A stretch of DNA of 64,000 bases from Arcuatula senhousia. Taxonomy: Eukaryota > Mollusca > Bivalvia > Mytilida > Mytilidae. A model generated the notes under the pieces. It was given only the letters and a program-made list of their open reading frames with translations, did no database searches and was not told the DNA's origin. The stretch spans positions 39,949,512 to 40,013,511 of the forward strand of contig OZ020306.1 of the NCBI GenBank assembly GCA_963971305.1, written 5' to 3'. The position numbers and the translations under genes are program-made. Below are positions 10,901 to 22,900 of the stretch, piece by piece; position 1 is the stretch's first letter, and each line of letters starts with the position of its first letter.

Positions 10901-13900
10901 TTAAAAGATTTTAAGGGCATGTTGTCCTGTTAAAAACTATATATATGATTCATTTTTACAATACAAATTCCTATTTTTATATGATTCTAAATTATTGAAG
11001 TACTTACAATACAAATAGATATTTGCTATATCTGTTAATGGCTGATATACAACTACGGGATAGTCAGTCCTACATGATACAGGTGTTTCATCATATGATC
11101 TGTCTATACCAGGTATTGTGTGCTCCACCACTCCATTAGTACCAGTGTACTCAGGGCCATTTGTCCCTATCTGTATTATAACATTAGGTTTAGGATCCCC
11201 CCCTACAGCTGTACATCTGATTCTCAGGTCTTGTCCTTCTGTACCTTGTAGTTTGTTATCTTCCTTGTTATCAAAACCTACTCCAGTTGGACCATCTGAA
11301 AGCGAAAAAATGTACAATAGAGGATGTTTTAATTGATATACTACTATACTTTGTATTGTGTTCAGTTTCAATGCTTATTATATCGTTTTACCTCAGCTCT
11401 ACATTAGTTTGCAACATTGGAACGCAAGTAACATTTACTAACGAGCGGACATGACGAGCCGTAAGAGGGGGTTATATCCTGCAAAGCGATGAGTGTTCAG
11501 AAAATATAAGAGGGATAAACCTTAATAACAACAAAACTGGCAAGAATTTGCAAGAATATTTAATGCTTTGTACATGTTGCATTTTCTTGCAAAGTTGTCA
11601 ACTTTATTCATCATTTTCTGAAATCTCGATCCGGATATATCTTTTTATAAAATTTAAAAGCAAAAAAAAAATCATTCGCTGATAATACTTCTTGTTACCA
11701 TATCAAGTAGCGTCATGTACGCTAGGTGAAAATAAATGTAGATTAATTAAAAATTATATAGTTTTATAGCAATGGTTGATTAATTAATAAGGATATAGAT
11801 GGTCCTACTATGATATTTATCTGTAGCGAATACGACATTTGACAAGTTATTAATTACTTCATCAATGGTGGAAATAAAGAGAATCAATCAATCAAATGGA
11901 AGTAGTTTAATGTGCAATAAGCGATGTGAACTAGCAAAGCAATCCAAATTACAAATTTTAAATTTATTCGGTTCAAGTGGGTGCTACGTTCATATCGTTG
12001 TTTCTAATTTCTACTGTCATGGTAGGCGGCAAGTAGCGAAAAATGTCAATTATTATAAAATAATACATGTATATTATGCGCACGCGATTATCATCGATTT
12101 ATATGTGAACTTTTTTATAATTGTATGTTTCACTAATGTGAAATTGTAATGGTCTTGGTTTTTTTAATATATGTAATTGTATTTACATGTATGTTTTGGT
12201 AACAATCCAATTGCTTGGATTTTATTCTGATTCTGATAAAAACGTCAACATTTATTTACTCTAGTATTGATATGAACAATGATGAACTTACCTATATGAA
12301 TAAAGAAGTCTTTCTAGCTAATTGAAGTATGGAAATAATATTTGAAAACAAGAGGCTCCCATGGACCTGAATCGCTCACCTGATCTCTTATGCTAAAGCC
12401 TCTTACCTAGTGGGCATCATGGTCTACATGTACTAGTTAAGTAACATAAAAAACGTTAGAATAGAAAACACTCTAAAGTTCAAGAATACAAAGTTACAAA
12501 GTTTTCCATTTGAAAAAAAAGGATAAACAAGTAAAACTTGATTGAAAACAGTTAAAGGGGGATAACTCTTAAAAGGTTGATCTTATAGAAAGAAGCAAAG
12601 GTGTACCAAAGGGGTAATCAGTATCATAAAATCGTAAAGACAAAGACAAAACCGGCAGACAAAAAATCATGAAAACAAAACAAACCACATACATGTAACA
12701 ACATAAAACACACACACACATAACAACAAAACCGCATTCAGTAACGCGAAATCAAGTCGAAACGAGAGTGAACTCAGGTGCTCCGGAAAAGTAAGCAGTT
12801 CCTGCTTGCTATAGCACACCCGTCACGTTGCCGAAGATCGATTAAGTGTTGGTCAAATCCGGAAAGGATGACATTACAAAACTCTATGTCAAACCAACAT
12901 CTGTGCTCATCTGAGAGATAGAAATCCCGTATTTGTATACAAGCACATGATGTCGTCCGTAAAATTTCTTGAGTGATGCCAACAACCTGGGAGCAACGTA
13001 CCCCTGTGTTAACAATTTGCTTGTCAGCCGTGTAGCTCTATCAAGGAAGTCGTTGTACTCCCCACATGCTCTGGAATAGCGAATCAATTATGATACGTAA
13101 ACTCCATATGCTGGAGCGGACGGAATGTTGCTACACAGAAAGGGAAAGTTAACTATTGGAAAGTTGAAGTCGTCACGTTTGTCATAGAGCTTTGTACAAA
13201 GCCTTCCTTGTGTGTCAATTTCGAGAAATAGATCCAGATATGAAGCGGACCTCCTAGAATCTGTAGTGTCCTTTATCTCAAGTTCCTTCGGATATATGAG
13301 ATGTAAATAGTCACCAAATCGAGGATTGTTTAGTGAAAGGACATCATCAATATAACGAAATGTGAGATTGAAGGATAAAGCAAGTTTGTGGTCCTTTTTG
13401 TCTAGAAGTGATTGTAAGAAGTCCGCTTCATATGAATGAAGAAACAAATCGGCAAGCAATGGTGCACAATTTGTGCCCATTGGGATACCTATTGTTTGCT
13501 GAAAAACACGTCCACCAAACTGTACAAATATGTTGTCGATTAGAATTTTGAACTTAAATCGATTTTGTAGATCTCAATGAGCTGAAGAATTTTGCAATGC
13601 TTAATTTTCCTCTAGCTCTTATAGTTTTTTAGATAAAGTTCAAAATTGTGAAAACTGTCAATTTTGACAATTAAGGGAAAATAACTCCAATAAAGATTTG
13701 TCCCACAACTTCTGACCCCCCTGTTCTATTTTTAGCAACGGTGGCCATGTTGGTTGGTCTGTGTTCACAAATTTCATAAACTTGGTAGAAGACAATCTAA
13801 AGATTAAATGTACTAGGTTTGAAAGCAATCCCTTCAGTGGTTTCAGAGAAGGTTCTTAAAGAAAAGTAATCGGACGACGGACGCCGGACGCCTAACGAAG

Positions 13901-16900
13901 ACAATAGAGGGTCAGGTGAGCTGAAAACTCCACTTGCTCGTTAATATTGAGCACAGCTCGCTAATTCGTGCGCGTTTGAGAGTAGAGCTCTACAATTTTT
14001 GTTCCAACGAAAAAAAAATGCATAATGCTGATATTGATTTTTCAGAATGTGCTTTCAAATTTTACAGGAACGGCATGAAAGAAGTTACAAATTTTGTAGT
14101 TGCCTTTAAAAATCATCTACGAAAAATAAATAAAGATAGTAATATATTCTGATGACAACCAGATTTTATTAAAAAATGTTTGTAACAAAAGTGTCCACAT
14201 TTTTGTAGGGAATGTGGTTCTTAAGTTGGTATATTTTGATTTCTTAACGGTTTAATTCCTCATCTGAGACGTGGAACTCCGTCATATCAGGGTAGAAGAA
14301 AAGGGTCCATCTATTATGTTTCAAGTTGTATGTTTTAACTCAAAAGGTATGTAAATTCGAAACACAAAAATATTTGTCAATTTATAATTATCAGAATTAT
14401 GATGTCCTCGCATTTAATCAATGCATTTTTCATATTTACGACAAAAAATTATTTTACAATTTATCAGAATTATGTGTGCTCACATTTAGGCGATGCTTAT
14501 TTCGTATTAACCACATAAAATTAAGCAAAATATTGTAAATAAGGTTGGAAGGTATTTTTTTAAATTGTCATACGGGATGAATTGATAGTGCTTTAAATTT
14601 GTTTTAAAAAAAACAAATAATTACTTTTTTTAAACAATCATGTCAGATATTTTTACACTGTTTTGATAATATCAGCGTTAACGTTGTTAAATATAGGTGT
14701 TGCATTAGTGTTCATCGAGCCCTCCAAAAAAATTATTATTTTCTTAACTAATTCTTACAAAACGTCAGTTTCTTTCCACTGTTCTTTCTTGGCCCATTTA
14801 CTGGCCAAATTATTCATGACCAACAAGTTTTCAGAGACGGTGATGCGGCAATTTAATGGAAAGCTTTCAATTATCTTCCAAAGAATACACGTATAAGCGC
14901 ATGACGCCAATGCATAGCAATCTCACTTGCAACCTCAAAAGTTACTTGTATTTTTTATCATATCGAGTGTGATAGATAGATTATCTCAATTGGCAAACAT
15001 CAAAAGAAAATGCCGCAAATTGCTAATTATTGTTTTTGCTGACACCCGTTTCAATGTAACACTGTACAATCCGGGAGTATTGTTCCATTCTAACCGCTCG
15101 ATAGACGTGTTTTGCCATCATTGTTAATACAACATGCTACCAAACGATTCAAAACGATATGTATGGCACGCGATAATAACAAAAACCTGATAAACCACAT
15201 TTATCGACCGTAAACTATAGTTTGCTGTTGATAAATTATAGTTTACGTTCGTGAAAGCAAGTTTATCAGCGGTAACTTTGGTTTGCGCGGTTCCATTGCT
15301 ACTTTATCAACGCAAAACAGCATTTATCGGCCGTAAATTATAGTTTGCGGTTGGTAATCTCAGTTTACCGCCGATAAACTCAGTTTATCACCGATAAATT
15401 TAGTTTATCACCAAGAAACCCTAATTAGCATCTGAAACCCCCATTATCGACCGCTAATGATAAATTAAAAACAGCTGAAATTATCATTAGGATCAGCAAA
15501 TTATAGTTAGCGAGTAATAAACCCAGTTTATCGACCGCTAACTACAGTTTACGGTCGATAAACTAAGTTTATGGGGTTTTTGTGACTGTTGCATGTCATA
15601 CAGTTCAGCACCCAGGAACCCTTATTAGCATTAAAAATTGTCATAGTCGACAGCTAATGTTAATTAAACAAACTTGGGTTATCAGGGTTTAATAACTTAC
15701 AATGCAAAGTTGTTTTACTGACTCGAGCGTCAGCCCATCCCACCCGTCTGTAATCATATTTTTGGACGCAAATCCTTTGAAACTACTTAGCAGAAATAAA
15801 TGAAACTTGATATGCAAGAACTACACTTCAAAAAGTTGTGCATATTACCAGGAATATTTTTTCTGTAATTTTTTATAAAAGGCGTGACCCTTTCGACTAT
15901 GAAAATCTTGAATTCTGCATTTCTAAGTTTAACAAAATCTTTTTATGGCATTCATTATCTTTACAATGCTTGTTGTACCTCAATAAAGGTTTTCCTAAAG
16001 GATAATATTGATTGAACTCGTGGGGTTTTAAGCACGCTTACTTAGCTTCTGTTATTGTTACTTTCCAAACCACATGACATATGCATAGCATGTAATAGCA
16101 ATCGCATAATAAAGTATTTTATGGACCGTAAACAATAGTTATCACTCGGTTACTATAGTTTGCGTTCGTGAAACCAAGTTTATCAGCGGTCATTTTGGTT
16201 TGCGCGGCTCAAATGTTACTTTATCAACGCAAAACAGCATTTATCGACCGAAAACTATAGTTTGCGGTTGTTAAACTCAGTTTATCGGCGAAAAACTCAG
16301 TTTATCACCGAGAAACCCTAATTAGCATTTGAAACCCCAATTATCGACCGCTAATGATAAATTTCAAACAACTGAAATTATCATTAGCATCAGCAAACTA
16401 TAGTTAGCTAGTGATAAACCCAGTTTATCGACCGCTAACTATAGTTTACGGTCGATAAACTCAGTTTATGGGGTTTTTGTGACTGTTGCGTATGACTCCC
16501 AAATATCACTAAAATAATCCGTGAACACATTGGCAATGTCTTACTGGGAGACGGTACGTGGTGTTAAGTAAGCTTTTTTCAACGGCTAAGTCTATTATGA
16601 CAAATTGGCATATACATGAATAAATTCATATAATGTTTGATTAAGCGAATATCTACTGGCGACCGACCTCTTAAATTTAACATTTATCTACCTCAAACTT
16701 GAAATTTTTGATCCGAGTTTGTGACTAAAAAATTTTGAATTGTGGCAGCAATACATTAGATTACGGCTAGACTGTAATTTATATTCTATGCGTTTTATAA
16801 CATAAATAGTGATTTTTTTCTACCCTTAAATATTGCAATGTTCCAACTCAGTTGGAACATTGCAATTTAAAGGGAATTATTCCTACTGAAAAAAAATCAA

Positions 16901-19900
16901 AAAGGCATTAATGGAATACTTTAATGGCGTTAGTCCGAAAAAATAAAGGCACTTGAATTTACAACGTAATAAGCTATTCAAGATTTTGTTAAATTAGAAT
17001 CAATGTTTCTGTTGTAAAAGACCAACGATGGTTGTATTTGGTAAAATGATGGACCCACCATATTAGAATAAAAGCAATTTCCCTTTCAACTGTTTAAACA
17101 TATTTTGCTGAAAGCCTGTGATGAAGCAGTAAACGAGTCGGGCTACTAACACAAAGGTTTGTGGTTCGATCCTCGTCCGGAGTGAATATTTCATGAATTG
17201 ATTTTAATCCATAACTGAAAATAGCTTAAAAATGTTCATTTTATTCAAACATTTCAAATTCAAAATTGTGTCTTGAGTAATCTACATCTTAGAGGAACCA
17301 TTAATCAACCCTGTTTTTGAGTCATTAAGCACACAAATCCAAATTTATAAAGGTATACCATGAGAAGTCAAGATAAAATTAACATGACAATTTAAACAAG
17401 GATAATTTTTAATGAAAACAAAATCATTTAGCTACATTTGTACAAAACTTTCATTGTCCGCCTTTAGATAGGCAAGTGCTTTGACATTACACGTAAAACT
17501 GGATCTGATTGTAAAATCTTATCAATAAATTCTTACCTATAGCCGTAAGTGTTATTAGGGGGCCATTGTTTGTATTTATAAAACATTGGTATTGTCCTTC
17601 ATCAGTCTTTTTCAGGACAGATATGGTCAGATGTTGCTTGCCAATATCAGGAGTAATAGTTAGACGGAGTCTGAGTTCTTCTGGTTGTAAATCCTGCAAT
17701 ATTGACGATCCGTATGATAAAAGTTGGTTAGGAAGCTTTCTCCATGTGACATCGTTTGGTTGGCTTGGTGTTAGTGGACATTCAAGTGTGACTGTAGAGC
17801 CCACTACTGAAGACACAGCTTCTAAAGCAACATGATCTACAAAACAAAAATGTAACTTATGTAATTTAAAGCATGCACGGGGCGTTAGTTTGAATAGGTA
17901 TGGGTCACATAAACCATTCAGCTGAGAATATTATTTTGGTATCAAAGTAGTAAATTGTTTGATATTTTGATCACAGCCAATTGTATCATATGGAAAAATA
18001 GAAATATAGTAAAATGTCAAAAAAGAATTTAACTGTCTCCAATCTCTTGAAAATGTGCAGCTGTTTTGATTTCCTACTGTTTTCGTTTTTATATATGTTC
18101 TTCTAAATTATGTCCCAATTTAGATTGTTATATGTTGCATCCCATTTTGCTTGGCAGTTAGGGATTGGATCATTTTTATAAAAGAATTGTATATTCTTTA
18201 TTTGCAGTTTATTAACATCTATATTCACCTTGTTCGTTGTGAATTTGAATGATTTGAAATCAAATTTGAATTTCTGCTTTTTAAAATTGAGATGTTCATT
18301 TGATTTTAGTAAATTTACATAATCTTTACAGAACGCCTTCTTGGGTCTACTATACTGTGATATCCAATCCCTTTTATCCTAAGCTTCAGTAGAGTCTATG
18401 AAAGAACTAAGACTATTATCCCAAATGTCTTTCACCTTTCACTATTTGAACCCGCTTTTGTCAAAGTTTTCATAGAAAAGTTCTTTCCCATTAAACTTAA
18501 GCTGACTGTTGCCAAATAAGTTTGATTCAAGGAGTTATAATTCGGTAGTGCACTCCTGGCTGTACTGGAACACGTACACATAAAGTATTCCGAATCGATT
18601 TTTTCGTCTAGCCCCATCAAAAAGTATTTACCGATGGTTTTAGCAATTTGTTATACAATGGGATACTTATATAATTATAATAAGATCGGGGATTGTTTTT
18701 TCGTCTAGCCCCATCAAAAAGTATTTACCGATGGTTCTAGCAATTTGTTATACAATGGGATACTTATATAATTATAATAAGATCGGGGATTGTTTATGAC
18801 TAATTAGTTAGTATATTTTCAGTCTATCACATGTTTGCATTTTTTAAAGTTTCTTACCTACTTGCTCGATGTTTTTTAAGTTTTGTACAACTTTCAATTG
18901 ATTATACAAAATCCCATCAAAGGTGCTCGTCCTCGAATCCCATGTTATATCGATCATTGGATTTGAAATTGAAATGAGGGGTATAGCGGATAAATATGAA
19001 AAGCAAATAAATGACATTATGTTGCCATTTGTTTGGGACGATAAAACAAACCAAGTCGCAAGCAGTGATTTTGTTACCTTTTTTAAAAGCAGCCTCCTCC
19101 TTTTGAGTTGGGACATTTTATAGCAATTTTGGGAAAAAATATCGACAAAAAAACAGACAAAATCCTTGGTTGTTTAACAACTAAAAGACATATTTAGATG
19201 TTTTGTAAATTTATTTTGACACAATTGTTACTGATAGTGAAGAGTTCTACAGAATCATTTTTCTGTCAAACTGGCGTGTTGGATGTGTGCCTATCTGAAC
19301 CCCTTTTGTGACAAATGGTTTAGCTGTGAAACTAGACGATGATGAAAACATTTCACAGTATTTACACAAAAAACCTGCTTTACTATTTGAATAGTACAAC
19401 CAGTGGTACAATGTTTCATATTTGGCAGGATAAAATTTGCGTTGATCAATAAATATTTCACTGATACTAGGAGAGTCAGACTGACTGTCATTCAGTTTCC
19501 TTATTTTGGGGGAATCAGGATGTGTTTCAATATTTGATTCACGGTCACCGGATTTGTCAATGTCGGCAAGACTTGAGCAAGTAGAAACTACGTTTCCAAT
19601 AATAACGTCAAGTATCGCCGTAACTACCCGCTTGGATTCAATTTTACTTTGCTGAGAAGCAGCTCCACTGACAGCAAATAATTCCTTTATTTTAAACGAT
19701 CCCGCTGCATCACGCTTTGTCAGTTTTTGTGTGTAATATTTACAATTATGGGACATTATGTTTCCCGTTTTTTATTGGGTATATTTAAGATCGGGGAGCG
19801 AATCGAACTTTCTGATAGAAATTCCGACTAAAAAATCGTATTCACACCGAAGCCGGTGTCCTAAGATCCGGGTCTTCACATGTCTTAATCAACAATGCGC

Positions 19901-22900
19901 TTCAGGAAACGGAGAAAAACATTGAAAAAACGATGTTTGAAATGAATTAAAAGACAAGTAAATAAATCAATCGTAGCGTGATCACGTAGGAGAAAAACTT
20001 ATACCTCCAAAAGGCTCCAACGCGTTGGGAATTTTAAAAATTTTGGGAAATAAATACACAAATTTGGGAAAACATATCTAGGGGAAACAGCCGATATTCG
20101 GAGGCAATTTGAGCCTAACAAAATCACTGGCAAGACGTGTTTTTTTTTTGTCTACCAAAAGAAAATGGGGGGATGGGAATGGTAAATTTGAAAGAATTGA
20201 TGAAAGTGAAACATGTTAAAATATCTATTGGGTGTTACCCTCAGAGCTTGACAAATGGAACGCTGTTGGGAAATACTTTTTGATGGGGCTAGACGAAAAA
20301 TTCGATTCGGAATACTTAATGTGTACGTGTTCCAGTACAGCCAGGAGTGCACTACCGAATTAGAACTCCTTGAATCAAACTTATTTGGCAACAGTCAGCT
20401 TAAGTTTAACGGGAAAGAACTTTTCTATGAAAACTTTGACATAAGCAGATTCAAAAAGGTGAAAGACATTTGGGATGATCTGTAAATGTCCATGTCCCAG
20501 GTAATAGTCCCGTGCGAGGCCCGGGTGGCGAATAGCCCCGCAGCAGAGTCTAGCTTGTCGTAAACTGTCTCGTATCTTGAGGTATTATTTAATGTACATT
20601 TTTATATTGTGTAGAGGTCATTCCCAAGCACGGCTCCCCAATTATTCGTTTACTTGTGTGCAATCAATTTGGTATAGTTTACAAATAAAAATATGTTTAC
20701 TCTAAAGTTTTGCAAACAATGTTTAAAAATGAACTTTCATCATTTTTTTTTCTGTTATTTTATTTTTTTCTCGTTCACACCCGTGCGGATTCCGGATGGC
20801 TAATAGGCCCGCAGCAGCGCTAAGCTTGTCGGTAAAAGTCCACTAAAGAGCGCTCAGAAACCTGACATCGGGTCAGGCCGCTTTGCCCACATAGCGACTG
20901 GAATGTTTGCCCCAGGTGGTTGAATCGGGCAGCCCTGACAGCGAGAGATGCGGGATCGTCAGGCGATAATGCGGAAAACCTGACCGCAAACCATAGTGGT
21001 GCACCGTGTTGGGAAAAATGTCACGTTCCCCGCACGTTAAAGAACCCTGCTGCAGGTCTCGGTAAGAGTAGGACCCGTAGGATCCCAATGCAGGAGGCTA
21101 AATTTTCCCATCCCTACCCATCACTCCTTTTTCCAGTGGCAGTCAAAACTCTCCTACCCGATTGGCCTTGTGTCCCCATTTCCTCCACTTCATCATCATT
21201 TCATGTTCATTATATCACCAATTTCAGGTTCATCTCCCGGATATAGCCAAAATCGTGCTGCTTGGGAGTAAAGCAATAACTAACTAACCAAATTTTTCTC
21301 GTTCATACTTTGCGGTATTGAAGATAGAACAGGTTAGAAAAGTAGGATAAATTATTTATGATACACACGTGGCTAATTAATTAACCTGCTACTGATACAG
21401 GTACATGTATATGTATATTAGGTAATATCATATATCTGTATATTGAACACAGGTCTATGGTTATATACACGTCATACAAATTACATCCTGTCTCCTGCAT
21501 ACATGCAGAGTCATTTCCTACGGGTCAATTATGTGTGTTGTATTGAATTGGATTTCACAGCAGTTTGCAAATATGGACATTTTATAAAAGTCCCGTGCGG
21601 GGCCCGGGTGGCGAATAGGCCCGCAGCAGAGCCTAGCTTGTCGTAAGAGGCGACTAAGGGTCTTGGGATTCTGACGTCGGGTCAGTGCTCAGCCCACAGA
21701 GCGACCAAGTGTGTACCCTAGGTGGCTGAATAGGGTAGCCCTCGTCCGCGGGGGTTGTCAGGTCTATAATACGGAAACCCTGACCGCCGACCATAGTGGG
21801 CCAACGTGTGTGGAGAGTGCCACGCTCCATGCACGTAAAAGACCCCTTTGTGGACCGCCAAGTAGTGCACCACATAGGCTAAATTTTCCGCCCCTACCCA
21901 CCTCTCCCCTTTTTCCTGTGGTTCTTCAAAATTTACCGGTCCATTGTTTCCCACCCCATCCCCATATTTCATTTATCATCATCATTTCATGTTCATTTTA
22001 TCATCCTTTTCATGTTCATCGCATGTAAATAACCTGTATAGCGTTGCACGGGCGTAAAACACCAACTCACTCACTTACTCGATCCCAGGTAATACATATA
22101 ATAATGATATTTCAAGAACGGGAGGACCAGCCTGTGGCTCGTAGACACATTTTCTAGTATATGGCTGAAATCCTTCTTTATTTTGTCTTAATCCTTCTGC
22201 CAAAACAACTTTAAAGGAAAACACCGACCCCCCCCTTTTTGAAGTTATATGATTGGTTCATTAATTCTCTTAAATAAATGTTCTCTCTGTTTAAATTTCG
22301 AGGAAAATGAAAGGAGGTCATATTTCTTTAAAATTGAACATGATGATGCAGATTCTTTTCTAGAGCACTCCCTCGACTGTAAATTCCTACTACATTTGTA
22401 TGACTATCTTAATAAACTCAAATTAAAATAAAAGATAAATTGTTGGAACTAGCTACATGTACGTGTACACGAATGTGTTAACTGAAAAAATCACCAGGTT
22501 TCCTCGTGTGAAATAATGAAATCTTAGTATGTGGTCCGGTATTGCAAACTACGATATATATACAGACCCTACTGTTTTCAAAATTAATCTCCAAACAAAG
22601 CAGTGCTTTGAACTAAAAAAAAGACAGGATGTTGCTGTTGAAAGGAGTAATTTTTAAACCAAAATTTGCATAAGAGCGCAAAAAAATCCCATCTACTTTT
22701 TTCCCCGTTTATAAAAAGACAGGATTAGAAAAATACCCCCCCTTTCCCCCGTTAAATACAAATTGGCACTCTCTATTGATAAAAGACTAACCAAACACAT
22801 TTTAAGTTGAGATTGTTGTAAAATGACTTACTCAACTTTTATTATGATTGAATGTGTCTAAAATTACTGATCAAACGCAAAATAGTTGCATTAGGTGAAC

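Noticed and set aside
11118..11336. Plus-strand ORF rich in Pro and Ser
   Set aside because: Complement of gene A exon 3; no independent evidence.
18432..18620. 62-codon ORF starting MMGLDEKIDSEYF
   Set aside because: Another frame of the same stretch gives a clear LINE C-terminal pattern, so this ORF is a shadow.
20873..22028. Overlapping ORFs on both strands with GC-rich codons
   Set aside because: They lie wholly within the two SINE-like copies and differ in frame between copies.
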